Shown here piece after piece: positions 20,939 to 32,119 of a stretch of 64,000 bases of DNA; the stretch's first letter is position 1; each line of letters opens with the position of its first letter. The notes below the pieces were generated by a model. The model made no database searches. It saw only the letters and a list, made by a program, of their open reading frames with translations, and was not told the DNA's origin. Origin of the DNA: Gonapodya sp. JEL0774 (taxonomy: Eukaryota > Monoblepharomycota > Monoblepharidomycetes > Monoblepharidales > Gonapodyaceae); the NCBI GenBank assembly GCA_027604505.1, contig JADIIX010000022.1:88124-152123 (forward strand), given 5' to 3'. The translations under genes were made by a program, and so were the position numbers.

Positions 20939-23878
20939 ATGTTCGCCGCACTCAAGACCTCGTTGAAAGATTTGGTTTGGGGCAGAGAATCTGGGTCACC
21001 GGTGAGCAATTTCGGCCGAGTTTGGTCAAACTGGCGACTGGAACAGTAGGGAGGTGACTGGAGTGTCTTGCCTTGGATCTCGCATCCCGAAAGGATCACA
21101 TGTTCTTCTGCCGTTTTGCCCACCGCCCGATTCTGAATGTCTGGGAGCGGCTTCAAGATCTCTAATCAGTTTATTCCCTTTTGATTCGCAGGAAATCATC
21201 CAGATTAGGTCCGGGCAGCTCTTTCTGGTTTCATCGGGAACGAAAAACCCGCGCAAGCTGCTCTTTCGTGATGCTGAAGCCGTGATCCGCAAAACGAGCA
21301 CCCCATTTAATTACCAGATTGTAGTGACTAGGAAATTTGAGGAAGGAGAGGCAGAACTTGAGCAGGTGGGTTTGAAGGTAGAGTACTGGATAGAAAGTGA
21401 TCCCCTCTAGTGGAAAGGAAAGCCGCAGCATCCACTGAATTGCACAGCATGACTGTAAGAGTCCAAATCAGGCCGAAATTACCGTAGCTCACAGTCTTAG
21501 ATCTCCCACAGTTGGTGCTATGGAAAGCGCGGACTATTATTCACTACTCCATTTCTCTTTTCTCCTAGGAGGACACCACTTCTGTTTTTGATGTCGAACA
21601 GTCGGCTTTGATTTGCGAGGAGTTCGCATTTCAGGCAGCTTCACGCGACGAGGCTGACGAGTCCGGAAGCTCAGTTCATCTGACAGCGATATCGTGGGTC
21701 GACCCCGCATTCAATGGCCTTCCAAACGACCCGCGTGCACCGCGCTACGAGTTTGCTATTGACCACGCTCAGACGGCTGACGCCATGGCTTCAGAGTTTG
21801 TAAATTGCATATATCGTTCGATGTGGGAGCGAAAGCACAAGGCGTCTGTCCCTCATGACATGTCAGACGAGGACATTGAGGAGGAGTTTGCTGCGTTCGA
21901 GGACGCGGAAGGCAGTGTCGCGGGCCCAGCCACCCCAGTGAAGTCCCCTTCTAAAGTATCTGGGGACATCTCACCTGTAAAGGTTCCCGGGTTCACCACA
22001 CCTGCTCGGGCGCAGCCACAGGTGTCTCTTGCTTCACATCAGGCATCACCATCGCCCAGTCCTCCCCATGTTCCTTTGGGCACTATGCTGGCTAGTTTCT
22101 CCGGGGACCTGCATTTTTGGTCTGGGGACCGTGCCACGTTCGTTGCGCATACTAGCGACTGTCAGGTGTCTATTCTGGCACTTGGCGACTTTGCGTACCA
22201 CCAAGTCATCTCTCTACCATCGGGCATACCGCTTCTATCGCAGGACCTTCCCCATGGTGTCTTCTTCAGCAACGCATACAGTTCCTACATCTGGAACTTC
22301 AACCTCCCAGGTGGTGCCATCCAGTCATACAGTTTAAACTTTAAGAAAGAGGTGGATTTCCAGGAATTCCGCGGTCTCTACGCGGACTGTGAATATGAGC
22401 GAAAGAACAGGGAGTCCATCAAGAAGTCAATTGCGAAACCCGAGGACCGTGCTTGGCTTCACGACACATATGCAGTGGATACAGAGATGCCGGATGCTGA
22501 GCCGTATGTACCGGATGCGGACGACGAAGAGGAAGAGCGCGTAAGGCTGGAGAGGGAGGAGCGGGAATCTACGATGGACGAAGACGAAGAACAGGTTCAA
22601 GATAGCGAGGACGAGGACACCAAGGAGGCTAATCGGGAAGCTGCTGCCGCGATGGGGAAGGATGATGTTTTCGCCAAGGGCAACACACATCTCGCTGTGG
22701 GGTTCAAGTCGGATCGTTCATTTGTAGTCCGGGGTAACCGTATCGGTGTTTTTGCCCACACCCCGGAGAACGGTCTGAAGTTCGTATCCACAATAACTGG
22801 TGTGCGTACAGTTACTGATGGCCGGGAATTCGCTCCAAGCAAGATCATGCTGCATGAGGGCGATCGGTCGATGTTGCTCATGCGGGACGGTGATGATAAA
22901 CATGTGTACCGCATGGACGTGGAGCGGGGCGAGGTAGTCGAAGACTGGCAAGTTCATGAAGATATCGGAGTGGATATGGTAGCACCTGAGGAACGATATG
23001 CGCAGTTACGCGACGGTAAACTGGTGGTGGGTTTGAACCACAACTCTGTCTTCAAACTTGACCCACGCTTGGCTGGAGACAAGATCGTGATGGGTGAGGA
23101 CAACAAAGGTTACCGCCCGTACAGCTCCAAGCCACAGTTTACATCAGTGGCGACAGATGAGCGTGGACACCTTGCCGTGGGTTCCAGCAAGGGCAACATC
23201 CGCTTGTTTGACTCGGTTGGTAAACGTGCGAAGACCGAGCTACCTGGTCTTGGTGACCCTATTTTGGGCATCGATGTAAGCTCGGATGGAGAGTGGGTCC
23301 TTGCTACCTGCAAAGACTACATTCTCCTAGTAAACACGGCAATCAAGGGTGCAAATGGCGCAACAGGTTTCACAAAATCGATGGGGCAGAGCAAACCTGT
23401 ACCCCGTCGGTTACAGCTGAAACCGGAACACGTGGCGTACATGGGATCATCAGTTGTGTTCACTCCGGCCAGATTTGATACAGGAGAGGGTGCCGAGAAA
23501 ATGATCGTCACGAGCACTGGAGAGTATGTTGTGAGCTGGAACTTCCGCAAAGTCAAGGCGGGTGGCAAGGGAGCCGACGAATATGTGATCAAAAAGTACG
23601 GAAAGGTTGTGGTCAGTGACAACGTGAGTTTTCCAGAAGAGAAACTTCTATTTCCTACGAGATTGATACGAAATCATTCAACACATAATTTTACGGTTCA
23701 CATGATGTAGTTCCGCTACAACATGCCCCGCGACATTGTCGTTGCCACCGCCGACAATGTTACATTGGTGACAAAGGATCAGCTTCAAACGCCTCAAAAA
23801 GTGTTGCAACAGACGCCTCGAAAGTCCATTGGAGGAAGAAATATCAGGGGCGGTGGTGTTGTGAACAGCCCGTACTAA
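20939..23878 (+). CDS. VID27: VID27-like protein
   Basis: Homologue of the yeast vacuolar import and degradation protein 27; its molecular role is poorly defined. Exons 20939-21001, 21192-21365, 21569-23623 and 23711-23878 join in phase to 819 residues (yeast about 780). The N-terminus MFAALKTSLKDLVWG then EIIQIRSGQLFLVSSG is the Vid27 N-terminal (PH-like) region. A strongly acidic stretch (DADDEEEERVRLEREE...DEDEEQVQDSEDED) lies near the middle. The C-terminal beta-propeller-like Vid27 domain includes KMDVERGEVVEDW-type repeats (here YRMDVERGEVVEDWQVHED) and YRPYSSKPQFTSVATDERGH. It continues with GNIRLFDSVGKRAKTELPGL and DPILGIDVSSDGEW. The protein ends FRYNMPRDIVVATADN...VVNSPY. Intron 2 is unusually long here (203 nt). 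Confidence 0.95.
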
Positions 23879-24308
23879 GTTTGCTGGTGCTACCAACACC
23901 GTACATACGTTCTGAAGTTTACCTTTGCGTGCACACTTTTCTTGTAAGCATTCGTTATCTTCTCGTAGATTATATAATACACGATCATACACGGAATCCC
24001 GTATTATTGCGCAAGTTCAACAAAACTTGTCATGCTTAAGTTTCACTCTTCGATCCAAGAGCTATGCAAAAAGATTGAGCGGAAGTCGTCCCCAGAAAAT
24101 GTTGAATCCCGATGCAAGCGAACGTACCGCTTCATGTAGCTTCCCTTCCTTTGATGCCTTCTTGAGATTCGTCTTAGGAATCGCCATGTCATCAGTATTT
24201 GTTGGAGTGATGAGTCGACCGAGGCCCCATGTATGGAATTTTTTGCTATAAAGAAGAACACGGTATGTGTTGGCGGCACGTTTGAGAATATCGACAAGTA
24301 TGTGCGAC
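23879..24308. other. Intergenic between convergent VID27 and FRG1
   Basis: Two 3' ends face each other. Nothing beyond AT-rich 3'-flank sequence was seen. Confidence 0.55.
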
Positions 24309-25304
24309 TCACATTTGGTCTACTTCAAACTTGTCGATGTCACCCACATCCTCCGCAACACCCTGTCCACCATCATCCAGTAGTCCCCGTCGTTTCTTCT
24401 TCTCTCTTCGCACCGCTGCCCTTGTCTCTGCCTGGCATCGAAGGCGCCATACTTCCGCGAATCCAACACTCTCCGAGTCGGCCCTCACTACATTCCCACT
24501 CCGAGGTCCGGCAGCCTTAAGCGCTTCTGCATCAGCTTTGAGAAACTTGTCGTATACGTGGTGCTTGATTGCCACCCCATCTTCCCGAAACACCACGTCC
24601 CATTCTTCCAATGGGCCGACCGCTTCCTTATCGCACGTGACGATCCCAAATTTATCACAGCTGACATACTTATTAAACGCCGATTTGAAGGAGAAAACCG
24701 GCACAGTGGGGTTGGCCCGTTTCGCAACAAACACTTGGGTGACTGATAATGGCTCGAGAGCAGACACGGAGACGACTGTCCCGGAGGATTCTTCTTTGGG
24801 TAATGCAGAGCTTATCGATACAACTGAGGAGTTCTCAAATGAGCAAAGGCTGGAGGGTGGATCTGTGACAGCCTTTAAAGGAGGGGGAGCATTCATGGGA
24901 CGTTGCATTGGTCCAAGAAGGTCACAACATCAGTCAACGAACTGTAACGAAGAATATAGGTCCCGAGATGTCATCCATTGTGTCCACATTGATCCATCCT
25001 TCACGCGGTAAGGTGGCAACAGATTAGTAGGGAAGCTTTGGATCGTGTGACGCGATGAACAAGAACCTTCTGTCGCTTCGTCTCCACTCTCTTCCTCCGT
25101 CTTCCGCTTCTTCTTCTTTTTTCTTCGATAGATATGCGGTTGGTGGCCGGATGTGAACGTGAACCATCGCAAGTGAGATGGATGATGAGGGATGAGCACG
25201 ATAGCATGACGCGAGCCGCCAATAAATAGCTTGCCGTAAACGTACTTTACTGGATCACCTTTAAAACGCAGTCTTCCACCGACAGCTTTGCCGAGAGCCG
25301 ACAT
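24309..25304 (-). CDS. FRG1: FRG1-like protein
   Basis: Homologue of FSHD region gene 1, a nuclear/nucleolar actin- and RNA-associated protein of the spliceosome C complex (known for the family). Exon 1 from 25304 gives MSALGKAVGGRLRFKGDPVK. It joins across an intron to a Lys-rich stretch (KKKKRKTEEESGDEATE, a likely nuclear signal), then to GWINVDTMDDISGPIFFVT, then to the last exon. The last exon carries the beta-trefoil (fascin-like) core: VFVAKRANPTVPVFSFKSA, NKYVSCDKFGIVTCDKEAVG, PLEEWDVVFREDGVAI and KFLKADAEAL. The basic tail is RREKKKRRGLLDD. Two of its 5' splice sites are non-standard GTTCTT (25066) and GTTCGT (24942); both are required to keep phase. Only about 60 bp separate its start from the uL29m stop. 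Confidence 0.9.
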
Positions 25305-25364
25305 TCGTGTGTTACGGGTACTACTCCGCAGCAGTCAACCAAAAGTGCACTTTCATATGACATT

Positions 25365-26541
25365 CTACGACACTGGTGCTACACCCTCTTTTCCTTCTGC
25401 AGCAGTTAGCTTCTCAATTATATCCGTCGCTTCAATCAACACCACACCATTCTTCTTGGCCTTGTATGCCTGAAGCATCCTCCCTTTCAGTTTATGGATT
25501 CCCTGACGCCGAAGCCTTCGCTTCTTCAGCTTCGCAATCTCGCCCGGGGACATTGTGCTCGACAATTGCAACTCTTCGAGTTGTTTTACCACGGCAGTTG
25601 TTACGTCAGAATCCGGGACAAGTGTTTTGGTTTGCGAAAATGCTGTCTGTGAGGCGTTTGGCGATCCACGCGCGAGGATAGCACTGTGCTTGGCAAGGAC
25701 GTTCTGAACCTGAGTCCAAGCTTTCTTGCGTTCACCGAGGACAAACTTGATGTTGCGCATAGTCACTTTCACCTGGCAGTAGACAAATATCTCGAAGTTA
25801 GAATTATGTGTTGCGGAGAATCCCTCAAAACGACACACACAGTCTTCAATCGGTCCTTGTGCGGAAAGAGTAGTTGAAACCGGCGAGCCTCCTCCATCTG
25901 AGAGTAGAGTAAGTTCTTCTCTTTCAAACACACGAACCACAGCTTGTGTAGATCCTCAAACGACTTTCTCCGCAACTCCGAGTGAGTCCAAGAACGACCT
26001 GAACAAATGGTTTTGCCCAAGGGAGCTCGTTAATCCTCCGTCATCGGACATTGTACTCGGTAATGGAATGCTGCAGCCTACCGAACTTGCTGTTGTCCTT
26101 CTGCCACAGCCATCCGTTTGCATTGTCAAAAAACTCCTCCAAACCCATCCTGACGCTCGAAGACGAGAATTCCCTAGCACAGCCAGTGCTCCATCTAGTT
26201 AGGCCTATAGTGGGAGCATAATGTCCGATTTGCCTGCCTACAGCAGGTGATAATATCCGCTGTACTTGGGGTGGTAACGACGCTGCCCGATCTCGGAACG
26301 ACGACCCTTTCAGTTGCCATACGGCCCGTTCGATTACACAATCTTCATGAGCAGCGCCTTTCGTAGTGAATGTCGAATCTTTACAAAGATTGGTTGTGGA
26401 TGCGATGCGGGAGGTGGAGAAAAGTGTGTGCTGGTTGGTTCTTGCAGGATTTTGGGGGAAGCGATTGGCGTGGAAAGTACGTGCACAGAGAGAAGCTGAT
26501 ACATTTGCGCGAGGAACCAGTCGGTGTGCGGTATTGGTCAT
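25365..26541 (-). CDS. MRPL4: Mitochondrial large-subunit ribosomal protein uL29m (MRPL4/MRPL47)
   Basis: Mitoribosomal protein near the polypeptide exit tunnel. The N-terminal region ([20 protein letters not shown]...) is rich in Arg/Ser/Thr with few acidic residues, as in a presequence. The family's hallmark [16 protein letters not shown] is at about residue 130. After an intron (GTAGGC donor, TTCAG acceptor) it continues [20 protein letters not shown] then [20 protein letters not shown], and after a second intron [19 protein letters not shown]. The C-terminal extension ([20 protein letters not shown]) is basic. The presequence region is longer than usual, so a downstream Met may be the true start. 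Confidence 0.92.
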
Positions 26542-26654
26542 GATCGGCTTAAGTATTAGCGTGTGTGTTTGTTGAAGGGGAGGGATGATGGAACTGCCTC
26601 AGAACAACTGCACCAAAGACGATCGACAACACTCTCTGTTTGTGTATCAGCTCA

Positions 26655-28379
26655 TCATAGCCTAAAAATAAGTTCTTTCTTGGGCTTGTTTTTCAGAACA
26701 CCGTCGATTTCGTTCATGAGCTCGTCGCTCAGCCTCCCCACCACATTCAAAGCTCCAAAATTGTCGTTAACCTAACCGAAATCATTAGATGCAATGGAAA
26801 TGCCAGCAATTTGTCTTCACTTACCTGTTCAGGACGTGAGGCGCCTGTGATGATTGTCGAAACACCTAGGTTGTTTGAAAGCCATCAGCCCGCTAAATTT
26901 GTGCTTGGACATCAGAAACTTTTCTCACGAGGGTTCTTGAGGCACCATGCAATTGCAAGCTGGGGGAGGGTGGCTCCAATTTTCTTGGCGATTGGTGCTA
27001 ACGCTTCCACCTTTTGGAGATTCTCTCGTGCTTCAGCAGTTTGCAAAGACCTCTTTGCGATGGATTGCATCCCAGGATCCTTGTTGACGGCAAAGCGAGA
27101 GTCGGGCGGAGGAGGCTCGTTGAATTTCTGATTTGGAAGAGACCCTCAACGATAGAAAGAGCACATTAAAAGGTTCGATTCTCACATATTTTCCCGTAAG
27201 AACTCCAGACTGTATCAGAAAATCTAAAGTTAGACACCTCTGATATCTGAACATTTCACTCTCAACTTACGGCCAGCGGGGACCAAATAGTCAAGCCGAG
27301 ACCGTGAGTGCTGTACAGAGGAAGATACTCCTTTTCAACTGCACAAGCATAGAAGTTGCAGAGGGCAATCAGGGGCAGATCGGACAACACAACATGCATT
27401 GCCTACCTCTCTCGCGTGCAAAACAATTATACTGCGGCTGCTCCATGGTGGGCCCCACCATTCCCAGCTCTTTCGCCACTCGATGAGCCTCAAGGAGTTC
27501 ACTTGCGGACCATTCGCTTGTGCCCCTGCATTCCGAGAAAGTTTGCGGCACCTCAAATCAACAAATCAAAGTGAAACCACTCTGTTGAATCATCCAAACT
27601 CACCAGTAAAAGGCAAGACCGTGATCAAGCAGGTAGTTGAATCCCCTGACGGTCTCCTCCATTGGAACGGTGGGATCTGGCCTGTGAGCAAAGACTGCAA
27701 ACAACTGGTTGTTCAAACGACCCACACCGTCTGCCACACAACGCTCAAACTCACTCAGATCAACGTAGTCCATTCCCAACCTCTCAAGAGATGCTTTGGT
27801 TCCCTCAATGAGATGCTTCCTCGACAATCCCATGGCGTTCGGGCCACCTTTTGTACCCCAGAAGATTTTGGTGGAAACAACAACATCATCCCGACTGTTA
27901 TGAACATTTCAGGTAAGCCGGTCAAGCACTGTACGACTCGCCGCAGCAGCGACTTTGAGTCATGAGCTCACGAGATGCCAATTTCCCTGATAGCCTTTCC
28001 CATTTCGACCTCACTGCGGCCTCTGGCATAACCCTCAGCGGTGTCTAAAATCAGGTGTCCAAGGGTGGAGCCGAGTTCAGTGAAGGCAATGGACCAATGC
28101 TGTCTGAGTGCTCACTTACCAAAAAAGTTGCATCCGAGTTTCCAGGCAGCTTCCATGCACTTCGTGGTAGAGTCTGCCGCGGAAGGTGAGGATCACAATG
28201 ATTTTGCATGAAATCGTTGAATTCTTTACCTTGCGCGACCTGGCCACCGTATGTCACCCTGTTTTTTGATATTGTGTCATGAATCGAATGACGATGGCGA
28301 GGTGATCAGAATCTCACCATCCACCCAGAGACAACGCTGACACTCTTATTCCCGAGCTTCCCAAGCGCCTATACTCCAT
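26655..28379 (-). CDS. Aldo/keto reductase, voltage-gated K+ channel beta-subunit type (AKR6-like)
   Basis: NADPH-dependent oxidoreductase of the (beta/alpha)8 AKR fold. The order is [47 protein letters not shown] and [19 protein letters not shown]. It continues with [51 protein letters not shown] and [14 protein letters not shown]. The end is [13 protein letters not shown], a GLTIW-type core, and the NADP-binding end [17 protein letters not shown](F)GAL. The catalytic tetrad is visible: Asp and Tyr (DTAEGY), Lys (STK) and His (AHRPDP). The motifs [13 protein letters not shown] and EQPQYN are typical of Kv-beta and its fungal and plant relatives. At least eight introns. It ends IFRL at 26655. 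A cytosolic enzyme is more likely than a channel subunit, since no Kv channel is in the window. Confidence 0.92.
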
Positions 28380-28542
28380 GTTGGTTCTCGGCATCCCTGA
28401 TTAGCGCTCGAAGGGATGAATCGTCGAATTTGCAAATGATTTTGTTTCCGGCGCTGCTGGTTGTCGGAGGACACACAAGCCGACATGTAAATGTTTTAGG
28501 TAATCATCGAAAAATGTAAACGGCCACAGGATACAATCTTAG

Positions 28543-29879
28543 TCAAGAATCTACTCCAGTCGGCAATAATCTTTGCATTGTATCTCCTTCTACGACCTTG
28601 TGTAACACCCACTCTCCGTCCCTCGTTTTGAGCCCTGTCTTATCTTCCAGCAACCCCTTTATGCAATCAAATCTCCCTGCTTCGACTGGCTCCATGAGCC
28701 GCCAGTTTGGCGACGCTTGCTGTTTGAGCCAGTGGAAATCCTCGAGGTATGACCACAAGTTGTCGTGCTGGGTACATGAGAATGACGGAATAGCAGAAAA
28801 GCATTAATTATATTGTTGAAGATAAGCTTGGGGGTTTGGGAGCGACTTACGTCTGAAGCGTTGAGCGGGCAATCCGGGCGAACAGATGGCGAGAGCTGCC
28901 ACCAATCTGCCACACGAATCCCCGAACATCCTTCAATAATTCCTCTGCTTGCCACTTTGAGCCACATATCCACGTTCCGGCTCTCGTGCATCCTCAATTG
29001 TCGGCATGATAGGACGAACACGGAGTTGGTCACGTGGGTGACGAGCGCGGAACCAGCAGTTGAAACGATGAGAACACAATTCGAAAGATTCTGAGCATGG
29101 ACGGTCGATATCCGTAAGGGAGATTCTGGCGGGTGGGAGAGGTCGATGAGACAGTCTGAGAGATTCGAGAGGTAAACATCCTTAGAGAGAGTACTCATGT
29201 CAGCGGACATGGCAGCGAGGACAATATGGCTATTTGAGAAAGAGGATATCGAGATCGAGTTCGGTGGAGGTTGGGTGGCGGACGATTGAGGGTTCGAGAG
29301 GTTTGAGGAAGTTTCTGTGTTCCCTTTACCATCGACGGGGACAGATACAGGCGGCTCTTGAGCAGCCAGCGGTTTTTCTTTCTTGTTTTTGAAAGAGAAT
29401 TTGGATTTGGGTGCCAATGCTGAACGTCTAGCAGAGAGTTCATCGCTCAATTCTTTGATATGCTTGGCAAGAACATTGAGCACCGTGAGGCACATTCATT
29501 CTCTGAATTTCAGATAGCACAAGCGTAGAAAACGTTTTGCTCACGTTCCAGCACCTCCTTTGGTCGTACATGGGGAGGTAGAGGTTTGCTGCTTGGGTGA
29601 CCTTTTTTTCCAACTCTGCAATTCGCTGGTTCAGAGCCTCGAGAGCCAAGCTCACAGAAGCATCATTTACTCGAAGCGCGATAAGATCTGCGCGAATGGC
29701 TAGATAGCAGAAAGGAATGGGTTAATAGATGCACAAGATGAATTTGATCGTCGCCATTTCGTTTGTGATTTGAACACACCCTCAAGGTCGGCGGAAAATA
29801 ACTCCCAGAAAGAGGCGGATGCATCCTTCACGGAGACATTCAGGTTGGAAATTGTGGGCTCTTTGGGCCGCGCCGACAT
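28543..29879 (-). CDS. TBCC: Tubulin-folding cofactor C (TBCC)
   Basis: GTPase-activating step of the alpha/beta-tubulin folding super-complex. Exon 1 (29879 on) begins MSARPKEPTISNLNVSVKDA and SFWELFSADLE. Exon 2 gives the N-terminal helical bundle (ASVSLALEALNQRIAELEKK, LYLPMYDQRRCW). A Ser/Pro-rich linker follows, then the C-CAP/beta-helix domain (about DVYLSNLSDCLIDLSHPPES, NCVLIVSTAGSALVTHVTNS). The diagnostic loop CRQLRMHESRNVDMWLKVAS-RGIIEGCSGIRV carries the catalytic Arg of QLRxH. The last exon gives HDNLWSYLEDFHWLKQQASP. It diverges head to head from the PAAF1 gene with about 110 bp between start codons. Confidence 0.93.
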
Positions 29880-29987
29880 ATTTGAAGAGGAATTGGTTTG
29901 GGTTGGGAAGGTTGATGTTGAACACTGGACACGATCATATGTTGCACCAAATCACAACCATTCTAACTCTCCCCATTCCTATTGAGA
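29880..29987. promoter_or_regulatory. Compact divergent promoter, TBCC / PAAF1
   Basis: Only about 108 bp separate the two outward-reading start codons, so both promoters and both 5' UTRs must share it or extend into coding sequence. No core element was assigned. Confidence 0.5.
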
Positions 29988-31966
29988 ATGATGACCGCTT
30001 CCTCTTCCATACCGGCCTCGGAATATACGCCGGTTGTTTTGCCAATGGCTACGATACAAAAGGATTTCAACGTGGACCTCGATGCAGCTGTTAACCAAGG
30101 GGTGTCCGGTCGATTCTGGCTTTCTTGCTACAGATGGTTCGGTAAGTTTGGAGACGAAACGCCCATTTTCGAAGCTTGGGAGATGGAAGAAGCCGTTCAG
30201 TTGTTTGTGTTCCGAGATGACTCGTGGAGTTGACACAATACCGTTTTCACTCCTCCCTGTCAAGGCCAAAAGTCCCTCCACGCCTCGATCTCCGTTCGTG
30301 ATGCAGAAGATGGAAATGACCCAATCAAGCTTGTTTCAGACATTCCCAGTCTTTCTCCCACGTACCTTTCATCTCGATCGTGTGCAGTCTCCCCTGCTGC
30401 ATCTCCAGGCATGGCCCCTATTCAAGATTCGCGCACAGTCTTTAGAACACCAGACATGGAGTCTAAGGTGGTGGACAAGAAGGTCTGTATTTTGAAGCTG
30501 GTTGCTGACGAGCGATAATGAACATGAGTTCGAATCGGCCGGTGGTTGGCTTCCCAGTGAGCGGACAGTGAAGGGAAGGGAAGGCCGCGATAGCTTGGAA
30601 TTCTATGAACCAGAGTGGGAGTCTGCTTAAGCTGGTCATCTTCGTGTGCACCTGGTCCCCCCCGCTATCGCGGGTTCTCAGATAACGCTCTGCCGCCCGT
30701 GATTTCTGCACCCAGGTCACGTCGCTCTCTCTCTCACCTGCGGCGTCCCTTCTCGCCGTTTCCTCTCTCAACACCTCCACAATTTCGATTCTCTCCACGA
30801 CACCATCCATATCCCGCACACGTACTCTAACTGGCCACAAAGCGCACGTGAATGTGGTGCGTTTCTTTCCATCGGGTCAAGTCGTCCTTTCTGCCTCGGG
30901 TGATATGAGTGCCAAGGTGTGGGATGTCGCAACGGGACAATGTGGTGCGACATTGGTCGCGCATACCGGAGGTGTCACTGACGTGGCTATCGTTGCGAGA
31001 GGGAGGAATGTAATCAGTGAGTGTCAAACAGGGAGACTGTGACACAGTTAGCGTGGATTATGCTCCGTTTGCACGCGGTGCCATTCGTACCTTGGCAATT
31101 CACCGGGATCTGTTTCCTCCTCTCCTCCCTGTCAGCTTCCTCTCGCGACTCCACAGTCCGTCTCTGGTCTCTGGCCTCACCCGATACTCCTCTTCGAACA
31201 GTGCTTTCACTCACAGGAGATTCCATCACTCGTCTCTCACTAGCAACTTTATCACCATCCACGTCCTCCAATACCTTTTCCAACGAAGTGGAAACAGGTG
31301 GCAAAGCTCTATGGTGCGGTACTGGTTCCGGTAGAATCATCGCGGTGGATTTGAGCGCGCCTGTCAGTGCGGAGGCTGGGGAGACGAGTATCCAAGGCGC
31401 TGTAGCGGATTTGAAGCTCCCAGGAGGGAGACAGAGCGTCACGGCGTTGGCGGCGTCACCAGCACATGGTCTGGTTGTTGCAGGAGGTACCGGAGGTGTG
31501 GTGGGCGTTTGGGATGTCCGAAACACACGGTGGGTGCTTGTTATCTGCACTCCAAGATGATTCGACTGGTGCGGAATCACGAACGACCGACGAACTTCAC
31601 GTTGGACATCCATTCTCTAGCTCGCCTCTGCTCGCTGTCCCCTTCACTCGGACAGATGCCTCCATAACCTATCTTACAATCCTACCTCTGCCTCACCCAA
31701 CCATTCTCTTCTCCACATCGGACGGCCAATGCTCTATTGTATCTTTACGGGACTCCCCCGTCTCCGCACCATCTTCATCCCCGCCGCCCGCCCCAGAATC
31801 CCCGCAACCCACTTGGTCTTTGTTTCCTGTTGTCACTGACGAGATGGTGGGGCAGGATACCGATGCCGTCGGTGGGTGCGCGGTTGGTGGGTGGGATGGG
31901 AGGTCTGGTGAAATATGGACTGGGGCGGAAGATGGTGTGGTTAGAAAGTACGCAATCAGAATTTGA
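29988..31966 (+). CDS. PAAF1: PAAF1/Rpn14-like WD40 proteasome assembly chaperone
   Basis: WD40 protein related to proteasomal ATPase-associated factor 1, which binds Rpt subunits of the 19S particle. Two adjacent ATGs are at 29988 and 29991. Exon 1 (TIQKDFNVDLDAAVNQG...FWLSCYR) joins to GQKSLHASISVRDAEDGNDP, then (after a GTCTGT donor and a long intron to about 30715) to VTSLSLSPAASLLAVSSLNT. The PAAF1 signature HVNVVRFFPSGQVVLSASGD follows, then MSAKVWDVATGQCGATLVAH and GGVTDVAIVARGRNVI. The next exon gives SRDSTVRLWSL, LWCGTGSGRIIAVDLSAP and GLVVAGGTGGVVGVWDVRNT. The last gives LAVPFTRTDASITYLTILPL and IWTGAEDGVVRKYAIRI. Repeats end in VWD, LWS or VWD, as usual for WD40. The protein is somewhat longer than human PAAF1 (392) because of Ser/Pro-rich inserts. 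Confidence 0.88.
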
Positions 31967-32119
31967 AGTCATGGTGACAGCTTGCAATTGGTGGTAAGGC
32001 GTTGATAGGTGCGAGTTTGTTTGGTATAATAAGTGCATTCGGTGTTCTGAGTAGGGGTATAATCCAAAGAGTAATGCTACCAAGTATCCTCTGAACACTC
32101 CACCAAGTATCCGTTGGAC

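Noticed and set aside
31014-31613. A 199-codon minus-strand open frame
   Set aside because: It is antisense to PAAF1 exons and has no recognisable domain.
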